44,530 nt of DNA from Pseudomonadota bacterium (GTDB taxonomy: Bacteria > Pseudomonadota > Alphaproteobacteria > Caulobacterales > Caulobacteraceae), in contig CAUJHO010000090.1 in the NCBI GenBank assembly GCA_963205025.1, forward strand, positions 1-44,530. The letters run 5' to 3'. Under the pieces are notes generated by a model. It worked only from the letters and a program-made list of their open reading frames with translations, made no database searches and had not been told where the DNA came from. A program made the translations under genes and the position numbers. Below are positions 7,653-16,225 of this stretch, piece by piece. How positions within the stretch are numbered: the first letter of the stretch is position 1; the number at the start of each line of letters is the position of its first letter.

Positions 7653-8381
7653 GTGAAGACCCGCGCCCCTGTTCAATTGAGTGACGAGGAAATCGCCTTC
7701 GTGCGATCCCGTGTGCTGTTCGAGGATGCCCAGGTCCTCGTGCTGGACAAGCCGGCGGGGTTGTCCAGCCAGGGCGGGCGTATCCAGGCCCATACGCTGG
7801 ACGATCTGCTGTGGGCCTTCGCACGTTCCAACGGCAAGCGGCCCGAGCTGGTGCATCGGCTGGACCGCGACACCTCTGGCGTCATCCTGGCGGGCCAGAC
7901 CAAGCCGGCGTTGGGATTTCTGGGCAAGGCAATCCAGGGCCGGCGAGTCAAGAAGACCTATCTGGCCCTGGTCGGTGGCGGCGCGCCCGAGCCGCGCGGC
8001 GGCGACATCCGTCTGGCCCTGCGCCGCGAAGAGATCGGCCGCGAGGCCTGGATGCGCCCCTGCCCCGATGACCACCCGGATGCCCAGGCCTCGCACAGCC
8101 GCTATCGCACCCTGGCCGCCAACGACGAGGCGGCCCTGGTCGAACTGTCGCCCGAGACGGGACGGATGCACCAACTCAGGGTCCATCTGGCGGCGATCGG
8201 TCGCCCGATCCTGGGGGACGTCCGCTACGGCGGGGCATTGACCGCCGGCGCGGGCGCGGTGCCGCGCCTGATGCTTCATGCCAGTCGCCTGGACTTCCCC
8301 CACCCCGAAGGCGATCGCAAGATCATCGAGGCCCCTGTGCCGGCCGACATGGTCGAGGTTCGAGAGAGGCTGGGGGTGTAG
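7653..8381 (+). CDS. RluA-family RNA pseudouridine synthase
   Basis: A 242-aa enzyme converting uridine to pseudouridine in structured RNA. Diagnostic segments are VLVLDKPAGLSSQGG, the catalytic loop HRLDRDTSG with nucleophile Asp71, KKTYLALV, the RYRTL strand and the uridine-binding ETGRMHQLRVHLAAIGRPILGD. There is no N-terminal S4 domain, so it is of the short RluA/TruC-like type; rRNA versus tRNA target cannot be told from sequence. The start is GTG preceded by AAGGGG. A small CCGTC-AAA-GACGG hairpin at 7627-7639 lies just before that site. Confidence 0.92.
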   Translation: MKTRAPVQLSDEEIAFVRSRVLFEDAQVLVLDKPAGLSSQGGRIQAHTLDDLLWAFARSNGKRPELVHRLDRDTSGVILAGQTKPALGFLGKAIQGRRVKKTYLALVGGGAPEPRGGDIRLALRREEIGREAWMRPCPDDHPDAQASHSRYRTLAANDEAALVELSPETGRMHQLRVHLAAIGRPILGDVRYGGALTAGAGAVPRLMLHASRLDFPHPEGDRKIIEAPVPADMVEVRERLGV

Positions 8382-8465
8382 TTCGCTTCTCCCCTTGCGG
8401 GGAAAGGGGAATGAACGGAACACTCCGCGATCTCATTCGCTATGAAGGACCGGAGGACCTCGCCG

Positions 8466-8966
8466 ATGAAAGTCGCTGCCCTGATCGCCGTCGCCGCCCT
8501 GGCTTTGACCGGGTGCGCGACGCTGGCCCCCTATGGCCCCCAGATGGCGCGCGACGGCCAGGGCTATTCCGAATATCGCATCGAGAGCCAGCGCTGGCGC
8601 GTCACCTACCAGGGCATCGGGGCCCCCGGCCCGGTGGCGGACATGGCGTTGCTGCGCGCGGCGGATCTGACGGTCGAACAGGGCTATGACTGGTTCGAGG
8701 TCACCGAGCGCCACATCGACGGTCACCCGGATTCTGCCGGCGGCCTGCGACCCAGCCTCAACATCGGCTACGGCGGCGGCAGCTATGACGGCCGTTACGG
8801 TCGCCATTCCTCCTCAGGCGTTGGGGTCGGGGTGGGCGTGAACATCCAGGGCCCCTCGCCCACCGCCACGACGCTGGAGATCGTCATGGGCCGCGCCGAG
8901 CGACCGTCCCACGGTCACATCTTTGATGCCCGTGAGGTTCAGCAGAATCTCAGGGCCCGGTTCTAA
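8466..8966 (+). CDS. Lipoprotein of a Caulobacterales-type family
   Basis: A 166-aa protein with a lipoprotein signal peptide MKVAALIAVAALALTGC (lipid on Cys17). The mature part has YSEYRIESQRWRVTYQG and MALLRAADLTVEQGYDWFEV, then a Gly/Ser/Tyr-rich insert (IGYGGGSYDGRYGRHSSSG) and a beta-rich end with LEIVMGRAERP. This YRVxF...LLRAAELTxxxGYxWF pattern is one I associate with uncharacterised Caulobacter lipoproteins (CC0125/CC1285-like); that name is from memory and tentative. The ATG at 8466 has GGAGG at a good distance, better than the ATG at 8442. Its 3' end overlaps the convergent phosphodiesterase gene by 17 bp. Confidence 0.85.
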   Translation: MKVAALIAVAALALTGCATLAPYGPQMARDGQGYSEYRIESQRWRVTYQGIGAPGPVADMALLRAADLTVEQGYDWFEVTERHIDGHPDSAGGLRPSLNIGYGGGSYDGRYGRHSSSGVGVGVGVNIQGPSPTATTLEIVMGRAERPSHGHIFDAREVQQNLRARF

Positions 8967-10173
8967 TTGCCGAAGCCGTCGCGTCCAGCCGGCCATCGCC
9001 GACGGGGGCTTCGATCTCCAGCAGGTGACCTAACAGGGGCTGGACGTCGACGCTCATCATGTCCGCAAGCCGCACGCCCGACTGGATGGACGGTCCCCGG
9101 GCGATGAAGACCGCCTGCATCTCCGGGGCATCCGGGTCGAAGCCATGGGTGCCGGGGCGAACGCGGGCCGGATCGGTCCGGTCTCGCACCCCCAGGGTCC
9201 AGCCCAGCTGGGACAGGCAGACGACCCGGCTGATCCGCCGATGGGTGCCATAGGCAAACCGCGCCGGGATCTCTTCGCGCCGCCAGCAATCGAGGTGCGC
9301 GACGTCACGGCTGAGCGCCGCCTCCAGTTCGGCCTCGTGCCCCGGCAGGGGGTCGACAAAGGCGATGGGACCATAGGTGAAGCTGTCGATGGCATCGGCC
9401 GCGATCCAGTCATCCAGCCAGACGATGCGATCGCCCGTCGTCTGGGCCATGCCGTGATCAGCCACGATCACCAGATCGGCCTCGATCCCCCGCGATGCCA
9501 GGCCTTCGACCAGGACCGCAACGGCCTGATCCACCTCGACCAGAGCCGCATTCAGTTCGCCGGAGTCCGGACCGAACAGATGGCCTTGTGTATCCACAAT
9601 ATCGAAATAGACCGCCGCGAAGTCGGGCCAATCGGCCGGCGGCGTCGTGAACCAGCCAAGGGCGATATTGATGCGGGCACGGCTCGAGACCGACTGTTCG
9701 AAAGGCAGCCAGTCGCGCGGGCGCTGTCCCCTGATCGCCGCCTCGGATCCCGGCCAGAACAGAACCGCCGTGCTCAAGCCCGCGCGCTCGGCCGTCACCC
9801 AGATCGGCTCAGCATCGTTCCACCAGACCGGGTCCATGACCTCATGCCGGTCGCCCAGCGTAAAGGTCCGCCCCGGCAGGTTGGGATCGCGCATCCGGTT
9901 ATAGACCAGGCCGTGATGGTCCGGGTGCAGGCCCGTCACCAGGGTGTAGAAGTTCGGATAGGTCACGCTCGGAAAGGATGGCCGCATGCCGCCGTCCGCG
10001 ATGGCCCCTTCGGTCGCCAGCCGGCTGAGGGTCGGGGTCAGGCCCCGATCCAGATAGTCGGCGCGGAAGCCGTCGATACCGATCAGGATCACAGGTCGAT
10101 CGGGCACACCCTGGGCCAGGGCAGGCCCGGCCAGGGCGACGGCACACAGCAACAGGGCGATCAGGCGGGTCAT
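8950..10173 (-). CDS. Secreted nucleotide pyrophosphatase/phosphodiesterase (NPP, alkaline phosphatase superfamily)
   Basis: A 407-aa periplasmic hydrolase with signal peptide MTRLIALLLCAVALAGPALA-Q. All NPP metal and nucleophile positions are visible: ILIGIDGFR (Asp34), the nucleophile Thr71 in FPSVTYPNFYTLVTG, YFDIVDTQGHLFGP (Asp and His), VADHGM (Asp-His) and the C-terminal GTHGFDPDAPEM (His). NPPs cleave phosphodiester and pyrophosphate bonds of nucleotides or related lipids; which substrate this one uses is open. It overlaps the preceding lipoprotein gene tail to tail and is divergent from the ABC transporter operon with about 105 bp between starts. Confidence 0.9.
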   Translation of the reverse strand: MTRLIALLLCAVALAGPALAQGVPDRPVILIGIDGFRADYLDRGLTPTLSRLATEGAIADGGMRPSFPSVTYPNFYTLVTGLHPDHHGLVYNRMRDPNLPGRTFTLGDRHEVMDPVWWNDAEPIWVTAERAGLSTAVLFWPGSEAAIRGQRPRDWLPFEQSVSSRARINIALGWFTTPPADWPDFAAVYFDIVDTQGHLFGPDSGELNAALVEVDQAVAVLVEGLASRGIEADLVIVADHGMAQTTGDRIVWLDDWIAADAIDSFTYGPIAFVDPLPGHEAELEAALSRDVAHLDCWRREEIPARFAYGTHRRISRVVCLSQLGWTLGVRDRTDPARVRPGTHGFDPDAPEMQAVFIARGPSIQSGVRLADMMSVDVQPLLGHLLEIEAPVGDGRLDATASAIRTGP

Positions 10174-10278
10174 GTCCCGGTTCTAACGCCGCTGTACGAC
10201 GGAGCAACGCCGCGCGTGACGAAGGTTTAATCTGGCACCCGCTTGCCGAGCCCACCGGCGCGGTTCAACGTCCCGGCC

Positions 10279-11172
10279 ATGACAGCCATCCTGACCACAT
10301 CGAACCTGACCAAGGCCTATGGCTCCGTCAGGGCGCTCGATGCCCTGACGCTGGAGGTGCCCGAAGGCGGCGTCTATGGCGTGCTCGGCCCCAACGGATC
10401 GGGCAAATCCACCCTGTTCCGAGCCTGGCTGGGGCTGATCCGGCCGACCTCCGGCGAGGCGACGGTGCTGGGCGGAACCCCCGGGGTGCCGCGCCGGATC
10501 GGCTCGATGATCGAGACGCCGCGCTTCCCGCCCTTCCTGACGGCGCGTGGTGTGCTGGAATGGCTGAGCCTGGCGTCCGGCCTCAGGGGCGATGCCGGCG
10601 AGATCGACAGCCTGCTGGACCGGGTCGGCCTGACCGAGGCCTCGCAGCGCAAGGTGCGCGGCTTTTCGGTGGGGATGCACCAGAGGCTGGGCGTGGCCGC
10701 CGCCCTTTTGGGTCGCCCCTCGATGGTCATTCTGGACGAACCGACCTCGGGCATGGACCCCAACGGCATCAATGAAATGCGCGCGCTGATCCGGGCGCTG
10801 GCCGATCAGGATGGCGTCAGCATCGTGCTGGCCAGCCACCAGCTGGTCGAGGTTCAAAAGGTCTGCGACCGCGTTGCCATTCTCAACCGTGGCCGCCTGG
10901 CCGCCGAGGGAAGGGTGGCCGATCTGATCGGCGGCGCCGGGGGCGAACGCCTGAGGCTGCAGGTCGCGGAGACGGCGCGTGTCGCCACCCTGATCGGGGC
11001 CGGGGCCGAGGCCCAGACCGACGCCGTTCTGGTCAGCGTTGCGCGCGCTGACGCCCCGGCGTTGATCCGGCGGCTGGCCACCGAGGGTGTCGACATCTTC
11101 GAGGCGCGCTGGGTCGGGGCCGACCTGGAGGCTGTCTTCATGCAGGAAACGGGAGGTCAGGATGCTCGCTGA
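10279..11172 (+). CDS. ABC transporter ATP-binding protein
   Basis: A 297-aa ATPase of the ABC-2 drug/antibiotic export class. Walker A is GPNGSGKST (37-45), the signature segment FSVGMHQRLGVAAALLG (SVGMHQ, a permitted variant of LSGGQ), Walker B SMVILDEPTSGMDP and the H-loop LASHQL. A regulatory C-terminal extension of about 85 residues follows. I chose the ATG at 10279, where the fold begins (TTSNLTKAYG); a TTG at 10243 would add 12 residues. It overlaps the permease gene by 11 bp, so the two are translationally coupled. The exported substrate is unknown. Confidence 0.93.
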   Translation: MTAILTTSNLTKAYGSVRALDALTLEVPEGGVYGVLGPNGSGKSTLFRAWLGLIRPTSGEATVLGGTPGVPRRIGSMIETPRFPPFLTARGVLEWLSLASGLRGDAGEIDSLLDRVGLTEASQRKVRGFSVGMHQRLGVAAALLGRPSMVILDEPTSGMDPNGINEMRALIRALADQDGVSIVLASHQLVEVQKVCDRVAILNRGRLAAEGRVADLIGGAGGERLRLQVAETARVATLIGAGAEAQTDAVLVSVARADAPALIRRLATEGVDIFEARWVGADLEAVFMQETGGQDAR

Positions 11173-12001
11173 CGCCATCGCCGCCGAGAACCTGCGCCTA
11201 ACGCGCAACCGCGCGACCTTTTTCTGGGGCTTTCTGTTCGTTCCGCTGCTGGCGCTGGTGGCCGAAATCATCGGGCGGCTGTTCATGCACGCCGAGCTGC
11301 CGGCCGAACTGCGCGTCCTGCCCGTCGATATGGCCGACCAGCTGGTCGAGGCCTTTGGCGGGGCCGGTGGCCCGATGACGGTGCTGCTGTCGCTGATCGG
11401 CGCGGCGGTCCTGTTTGCCGGCGACTACCGCTGGGAGACCTGGCGGCTGCTGACGCCGCGCGCCTCGCGCACCAGCCTGTTCCTGGCCAAGGCGATCACC
11501 TTCGCCGGCTGGGCGCTGGTCACGGTCATCTTGATCGGCGTGCTGGATGCGATGGTCGCCTGGATCGGCGGCCTGATGGACGGCAGCCGAATGACGTTTG
11601 AGATGCAGGCCGGGGCGTTCGTGCGTCAACTTCTGGCCGTCACCCTGGTGTCGTGGGTCCAGCTTCTGTTCGCCGGCGGACTGGCGGCCCTGGCGGCCAC
11701 GGCCACCCGTTCGATGATCGCCGCCATCATGGTTCCGATCGGAGCCTTTATCGGCCTGTTCCTGCTGCAGCACCGGTATCCGGTCGTCGAGGCCGCTGAC
11801 GAGGGGTGGAAGATCCTGCTGATCCCCGGTCACGCCCTTGACTACGGCCGGGTCTATCTGGCGGGGATCGAGACCCTGCCGGGTCAGACCCTCGCGGCCT
11901 CGGTGGGCCTGGCGGCCGTGGCCGGGATGCTGGTGTGGCTGCTGATCGGCTTCGGCGGCGGCCTGGCCATCTTCCTCAGACAGGATCTGTCAAAGGAATA
12001 G
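11162..12001 (+). CDS. ABC-2 type transporter permease
   Basis: A 279-aa inner-membrane protein with about six hydrophobic segments, including TFFWGFLFVPLLALVAEIIG, MTVLLSLIGAAVLFAGDY, AITFAGWALVTVILIGVLDA, QLLFAGGLAALAATATRSM, IAAIMVPIGAFIGLFLLQ and a C-terminal LAAVAGMLVWLLIGFGGGL. The DYRWETWRLLTPRAS loop after helix 2 is typical of ABC-2 permeases, where it contacts the ATPase. GGGAGG precedes the ATG at 11162 inside the end of the ATPase gene. It forms a transporter with that ATPase. The gene ends at a bidirectional terminator shared with the ribosomal operon. Confidence 0.88.
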   Translation: MLADAIAAENLRLTRNRATFFWGFLFVPLLALVAEIIGRLFMHAELPAELRVLPVDMADQLVEAFGGAGGPMTVLLSLIGAAVLFAGDYRWETWRLLTPRASRTSLFLAKAITFAGWALVTVILIGVLDAMVAWIGGLMDGSRMTFEMQAGAFVRQLLAVTLVSWVQLLFAGGLAALAATATRSMIAAIMVPIGAFIGLFLLQHRYPVVEAADEGWKILLIPGHALDYGRVYLAGIETLPGQTLAASVGLAAVAGMLVWLLIGFGGGLAIFLRQDLSKE

Positions 12002-12011
12002 GGCAACCCCC

Positions 12012-12050
12012 AAAGAAAAAGGCGGCCCGCGCACGCGGACCGCCTCTTCT
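12012..12050. terminator. Bidirectional intrinsic terminator between ABC permease and rplQ
   Basis: The 12-bp arms 12020-12031 and 12034-12045 pair with one mismatch. On the minus strand the stem runs directly into TTTTTCTTT, a strong end for the ribosomal operon. On the plus strand it is followed by the weaker CTTCTC. Confidence 0.85.
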
Positions 12051-12072
12051 CAACCCGGACCTCAGTGAGAGG

Positions 12073-12501
12073 TTAGTCGTCGTCGCCGGCGAATATCGCG
12101 GCCTGGACCGGACCGGAGTCCTTGCCCTTTTCGGCGGTGTCGCGGTCAACGAATTCGATGACGGCCATGGCGGCGTTGTCGCCGTGGCGGAAGCCGGCCT
12201 TCATGATGCGGATATAGCCGCCGTTGCGGTCGGCGTAGCGGGGTCCAAGCACCTCGAACAGCTTGCCGACCTGCTCGACGTCACGCACCCGGCTGATGGC
12301 CAGACGACGGTTGGCCAGGCCACCCTTCTTGGCCAGGGTCACCATCTTCTCGACGAAGGGGCGCAGTTCCTTGGCCTTGGGCAGGGTGGTGGTGATCTGC
12401 TCGTGCTTGATCAGCGAGGCGGCCATGTTGGCGAACATGGATGTGCGGTGAGCCGAGGTGCGGCCCAGTTTGCGGTGACCGTTACCGTGACGCATGGTCA
12501 A
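12073..12501 (-). CDS. rplQ: 50S ribosomal protein L17
   Basis: 142 aa with the L17 signature [20 protein letters not shown] at the N terminus and [18 protein letters not shown] after it. The region [25 protein letters not shown] is also characteristic. L17 sits near the exit tunnel of the large subunit. It is the last gene of the cluster, followed by a strong terminator. It is 226 bp from rpoA, unusually far for this pair, and the gap carries a palindromic repeat. Confidence 0.97.
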   Translation of the reverse strand: MTMRHGNGHRKLGRTSAHRTSMFANMAASLIKHEQITTTLPKAKELRPFVEKMVTLAKKGGLANRRLAISRVRDVEQVGKLFEVLGPRYADRNGGYIRIMKAGFRHGDNAAMAVIEFVDRDTAEKGKDSGPVQAAIFAGDDD

Positions 12502-12661
12502 ACTCCTTCAAGGAACGCCGGCGCGCAGCCTGGTCGTCCCCCCAAAAGCAACCCGGAAGCAAAAGCGCGTCACCCGAATGGCGGCGGCCCGTTCCGAGGT
12601 CGACCCCGAAAGCCGGGGCCGAAATCGCCAGGACAGGGTTTTGGGGTCCTTCCTGACGAGT

Positions 12662-12708
12662 AGGGTCTAGGTTCTAGGGAAGAGGTTCTAGGGATCGCCC
12701 TAGAACCT
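12662..12708. repeat. Palindromic TTCTAGG-type repeat between rpoA and rplQ
   Basis: AGGTTCTAGGG at 12683-12693 and CCCTAGAACCT at 12698-12708 form a perfect 11-bp inverted repeat around ATCG. A further direct copy, TAGGTTCTAGGGA, precedes at 12668-12680. A related element lies at 18297-18370. No T-run follows on either strand, so it is not a standard terminator. Confidence 0.8.
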
Positions 12709-12727
12709 AAAACCGAGTGCCTATTCC

Positions 12728-13747
12728 CTAGATCTGGTCGTCCATCTTCTTGGCCAGCTCTTCGATGTTCTCCGGCGGCCAGGCCGGGACATCCATGCCG
12801 AGCGACAGGCCCATCGAGGCCAGGACTTCCTTGATTTCGTTCAGCGACTTGCGACCGAAGTTCGGGGTGCGAAGCATTTCGCCCTCGGTCTGTTGGATCA
12901 GGTCGCCGATATAGACGATGTTGTCGTTCTTCAGGCAGTTGGCCGAACGGACCGACAGTTCCAGCTCGTCGACCTTCTTGAGCAGAGCCGGGTTGAAGCC
13001 CAGGTCCGGACCGGCCTCGGACGCCTCGACGGCGGCCTTGGGCTCTTCGAAGGTGATGAACAGCTGCAGCTGGTCCTGCAGGATGCGCGCGGCATAGGCG
13101 ACGGCATCGACCGGGGTGACCGCGCCGTTGGTTTCCACTTCAAGCGACAGCTTGTCGTAGTCCAGCGACTGACCCTGACGGGTCGGCTCGACCTTGTAGG
13201 CGACCTTCTTGACCGGCGAATACAGGGCGTCGACCGCGATCAGGCCGATCGGGGCGTCTTCGGGACGGTTGAACTCGGCCGGGACATAGCCCTTGCCGTT
13301 CTGAACCGTGAACTCCATGCGGATCTTGGCCCCTTCGTCGAGGGTGCAGATGACATGGTCGCCGTTCAGGATCTCGATGTCGGCCGGGGCGTCGATCTGC
13401 GAGGCCGTCACCGGGCCGGGGCCCTCGGCGCGCAGCATCATGCGCTTGGGACCTTCGGCGTGCATGCGCAGGGCCAGTTGCTTGATGTTCAGCACGATGT
13501 CGACGACGTCTTCACGCACGCCTTCCATCGACGAGAACTCGTGCACCACGCCATCGATGTGTACCGAGGTCACCGCAGCGCCCTGAAGCGAGGACAGCAG
13601 CACGCGACGCAGGGCATTGCCGAGCGTCACGCCGAAGCCCCGCTCCAGCGGCTCGACCGTCAACTTCGCCTTGGTGTTGGCGTCCTTGCCGGTTTCGATC
13701 TGGGGCTTGTCGGGACGGGTGAGCTCTAGCCAGTTTCTTTCGATCAT
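12728..13747 (-). CDS. rpoA: DNA-directed RNA polymerase subunit alpha
   Basis: 339 aa. The N-terminal domain (about 1-230) dimerises and nucleates assembly: [39 protein letters not shown]. The acidic linker is followed by the C-terminal DNA/UP-element binding domain from [20 protein letters not shown] through [20 protein letters not shown] and [16 protein letters not shown]. It lies in the usual place between rpsK and rplQ and ends in TAG. Confidence 0.98.
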   Translation of the reverse strand: MIERNWLELTRPDKPQIETGKDANTKAKLTVEPLERGFGVTLGNALRRVLLSSLQGAAVTSVHIDGVVHEFSSMEGVREDVVDIVLNIKQLALRMHAEGPKRMMLRAEGPGPVTASQIDAPADIEILNGDHVICTLDEGAKIRMEFTVQNGKGYVPAEFNRPEDAPIGLIAVDALYSPVKKVAYKVEPTRQGQSLDYDKLSLEVETNGAVTPVDAVAYAARILQDQLQLFITFEEPKAAVEASEAGPDLGFNPALLKKVDELELSVRSANCLKNDNIVYIGDLIQQTEGEMLRTPNFGRKSLNEIKEVLASMGLSLGMDVPAWPPENIEELAKKMDDQI

Positions 13748-13832
13748 TATCGTCCCTCGAACGGGTTTCGCCGGCCGTCGGAACCCGGGGATACGGTTCC
13801 GCCGACCGGCGTATCAGGAATAGGTTCGCGTC

Positions 13833-14222
13833 TTAGACGCGGCGACGCTTGGGCGGCCGGCAGCCGTTGTGCGGCATGGGCGTGACGTCGCGGATGGTGG
13901 TGATGGTCATGCCGACGGCCTGAAGGGCGCGCAGGGCCGACTCGCGACCCGAACCCGGGCCGGCGACGTTGACTTCCAGCGTGCGCACGCCGTGCTCCAT
14001 GGCCTTCTTGCCGGCGTCTTCGGCGGCCATCTGGGCGGCATAGGGGGTCGACTTGCGCGAACCCTTGAAGCCCATGGCACCGGCCGATGACCACGAGATC
14101 GCATTGCCCTGCGCGTCGGTGATCGTGATCATGGTGTTGTTGAACGAGGCGTTCACATGCGCCACGCCCGAGGTGATGTTCTTGCGTTCGCGCTTCTTGA
14201 GGCGCTCAGGAGCCTTGGCCAT
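13833..14222 (-). CDS. rpsK: 30S ribosomal protein S11
   Basis: 129 aa. Typical segments are [56 protein letters not shown] and the C-terminal [18 protein letters not shown]. It forms part of the platform near the mRNA exit. It lies 7 bp downstream of rpsM in the same unit. Confidence 0.97.
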   Translation of the reverse strand: MAKAPERLKKRERKNITSGVAHVNASFNNTMITITDAQGNAISWSSAGAMGFKGSRKSTPYAAQMAAEDAGKKAMEHGVRTLEVNVAGPGSGRESALRALQAVGMTITTIRDVTPMPHNGCRPPKRRRV

Positions 14223-14229
14223 CTAGATC

Positions 14230-14598
14230 TTACTTCTTCTTGCCGGCGATGGGCTTGGCCGGACCCTTGCGGGTGCGGGCGTTGGTGTGGGTGCGCTGAC
14301 CGCGGACCGGCAGGCCCTTGCGGTGACGCAGGCCGCGGTAGCAGGCCAGGTCCATCAGACGCTTGATGTTCATCGACGTCTCGCGGCGCAGATCGCCCTC
14401 GACGGTGAATTCGCGGTCGATGGTCTCACGGATCTGCAGGATTTCGGCGTCGGTCAGCTGATTGACGCGACGGGCCTCATCGATGCCGACCTGCTCCATG
14501 ATGGTCTTCGCAGACCGCGGGCCGATGCCATGGATGTACTGCAGCGCGATTTCGACGCGCTTGTTGGTCGGGATGTTGACGCCAGCGATACGGGCCAA
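14230..14598 (-). CDS. rpsM: 30S ribosomal protein S13 (TTG start)
   Basis: 122 aa, the usual length. It begins (M/L)[19 protein letters not shown] and ends with the basic tail [19 protein letters not shown]. The codon for residue 1 is TTG at 14598, preceded by GGAG. The longer frame back to an ATG at 14649 adds 17 residues with no homology and is rejected. It contacts S19 and the 23S/L5 bridge in the head of the small subunit. A strong promoter-like site lies about 100 bp upstream, so the rpsM-rpsK-rpoA-rplQ block may be transcribed separately. Confidence 0.95.
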   Translation of the reverse strand: MARIAGVNIPTNKRVEIALQYIHGIGPRSAKTIMEQVGIDEARRVNQLTDAEILQIRETIDREFTVEGDLRRETSMNIKRLMDLACYRGLRHRKGLPVRGQRTHTNARTRKGPAKPIAGKKK

Positions 14599-14693
14599 GG
14601 TATTGATTCTCCAGTACGCACAACAGACGCGAACGGCGACCCGGCTCAATGATTCAAGCCCGGCGCTGATCGCGTCTTTCGCGGAAGCGCGCC

Positions 14694-14721
14694 GTTATAC
14701 AGGGGATTCCCGGCGCGTCAA
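14694..14721 (-). promoter_or_regulatory. Candidate internal promoter for rpsM-rpsK-rpoA-rplQ
   Basis: On the minus strand, TTGACG (14716-14721) and TATAAC (14694-14699) are separated by 16 bp. Read as the Caulobacter form, TTGACGC and TGTATAAC have a 13-bp spacer and match TTGACGS fully and GCTANAWC at six of eight positions. Confidence 0.7.
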
Positions 14722-14810
14722 CGGGTTGGCAAGGGATTCTCGCAAGGGAATTCGTGCCGACCCGCCTCGCTAGATAATGACGCGCACGTCAAGGTCAAGG
14801 CGCTCATGCT

Positions 14811-15560
14811 CTAGGGCGGGAAGTCCACGCCGATGACGATCTCGGTATTGTCCTGAGGACGACCCTGACCGTCCGTCGGGGGCCGCCAGCGATAGTAGGG
14901 GACCAGCGACAGGGCCGCCTGGCCCAGCCGGCTTCCGGGTGGCATTTCGCGCGTCACGGAACAGCCCTCGAGTTGCCCCGACAGGCGAATGCGACAGCGC
15001 ATCTCGGCCCGCCCGACACGGCGCACCGCCAGGCCCGTGCGCGGCTGGGCCCGGCGGATCTGATCGAGCGACGGCCCTGCGATCAGGACGGCGCGGCCGG
15101 CCCCCGAGCCTGGCCCTGAGCCGGCACCCTGGCCAGAGCCGGTTCCGGTCCCCTGCCCGGCCTGTCCGCGTCCCTGGCCGGGAGAATCGACCGTGGCGGC
15201 CCCGATGGTCGTCACAGGTTCCGGGGCCGGCTCGGGCGGGGCCACCAGCTCCGGCTCAACCGGGCGCGGCGGCGGTTCGGTGGGGCGCACGCGCGACGGC
15301 GTCGCCGGGGCCCCTCCCCCCGCCTCGCGAGACACCGGACGCGGCGGCTCCGGGGGCGGCTCGGGTTCGGGCCGGATCAGCTCGACGAGGATGGGCGGGG
15401 ATGGAATCGGCGGGGCATAGCGCGGCTGCATCCAGATCAGGCCCGCAAACACCGCCGCATGGCCCAACAGCACCAGCGCCGCCAGTCCCGCCCGGCGCAG
15501 GCGACGGCCCCTGAAGAGGCCTGAGACCGTCTTGTCGAGGCGTGCCTGCGTCATGGGCAT
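14811..15560 (-). CDS. TonB-like envelope protein
   Basis: 249 aa with TonB architecture. A short basic cytoplasmic segment (RGRRLRRAG) is followed by one membrane helix (about 24-44, LAALVLLGHAAVFAGLIWM), a Pro/Glu-rich periplasmic span (PEPEPPPEPPRPVS and similar), a Gly/Gln linker (GQGRGQAGQGTGTGSGQG), and a C-terminal domain of about 85 residues with MRCRIRLSGQLEGCSV and ALSLVPYYRWRPPTDGQGRP, as in TonB C-terminal folds. It may couple the proton motive force to outer membrane receptors, but no ExbB/ExbD or receptor is nearby. Its place between adk and rpsM, inside a ribosomal cluster, is unusual. An ATG six bases downstream is an equal start. Confidence 0.75.
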   Translation of the reverse strand: MPMTQARLDKTVSGLFRGRRLRRAGLAALVLLGHAAVFAGLIWMQPRYAPPIPSPPILVELIRPEPEPPPEPPRPVSREAGGGAPATPSRVRPTEPPPRPVEPELVAPPEPAPEPVTTIGAATVDSPGQGRGQAGQGTGTGSGQGAGSGPGSGAGRAVLIAGPSLDQIRRAQPRTGLAVRRVGRAEMRCRIRLSGQLEGCSVTREMPPGSRLGQAALSLVPYYRWRPPTDGQGRPQDNTEIVIGVDFPP

Positions 15561-15638
15561 CAGCCTGACACATCCTGGCTGGCGGCGACATGAACGTGTG
15601 CGCGCAGGACGGGATCAGCCCCCCGCAGATCTGAAGCT

Positions 15639-16205
15639 TCAGCCCAGGACGGCGTCGATCTGGGCGGCGACGTCTTCAACCGAGCCCATGCCGTCGATCT
15701 CGGCCAGCTTGCCCTGGTCGCCATAGTAGGGAAGCAGCGGCGCGGTCTGATGATTATAGGCGGCCAGGCGCGTCACGAAGGTCTCGGGGTTGTCGTCGGG
15801 ACGTCCCTGCTCCTCAAAGCGCCGTGTGACGCGCTCGATCAGGCGGCCCTCATCCACCTTCAGGCGGATGACATGGTCGATGCGGGCCCCGCGGCGTTCC
15901 AGCATTTCGTCCAGGGCCTCGGCCTGGGCCAGGGTGCGCGGGAAGCCGTCGAAGATGGCCCCACCGGCGGCCTCGGCCTCATCCAGCTTCAGCTCGATCA
16001 GGGCGATGACGATATTGTCCGGCACAAGGTGTCCGGCGTCCATGATGGCCTTGCACCGCTGGCCGATTTCGGCCCCCTCGGCGATGGCGGCGCGCAGCAT
16101 GTCGCCCGTCGAAAGCTGGATCATGCCGCGCTCAGCGACCAGGCGCTTGGCCTGGGTCCCCTTGCCGGCAGCCGGCGGTCCAAACAGAATCAGGTTCAAG
16201 GCCAC
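15639..16205 (-). CDS. adk: Adenylate kinase
   Basis: 188 aa; interconverts ATP + AMP and 2 ADP. The P-loop is FGPPAAGKGTQAKRL, the AMP-binding segment MIQLSTGDMLRAAIAEG, then VPDNIVIALIEL and IFDGFPRTLAQAEALDEML with the conserved D-G-F-P-R-T. The LID is short and lacks the zinc-binding cysteines of Gram-positive enzymes. The start is GTG with GGGAGGA ahead, 20 bp after secY. The secY-adk pairing is standard. Confidence 0.96.
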   Translation of the reverse strand: MALNLILFGPPAAGKGTQAKRLVAERGMIQLSTGDMLRAAIAEGAEIGQRCKAIMDAGHLVPDNIVIALIELKLDEAEAAGGAIFDGFPRTLAQAEALDEMLERRGARIDHVIRLKVDEGRLIERVTRRFEEQGRPDDNPETFVTRLAAYNHQTAPLLPYYGDQGKLAEIDGMGSVEDVAAQIDAVLG

Positions 16206-16225
16206 GGCGTCCTCCCGATCCCGAC

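Noticed and set aside
12683..12708. Intrinsic terminator between rpoA and rplQ
   Set aside because: The 11-bp stem is perfect but no T-run follows on either strand, and rplQ downstream must be transcribed; a strong terminator exists after rplQ.
14230..14649. Longer rpsM start at 14649
   Set aside because: The additional 17 residues have no S13 homology; the TTG at 14598 gives the canonical 122-aa protein with a GGAG site.
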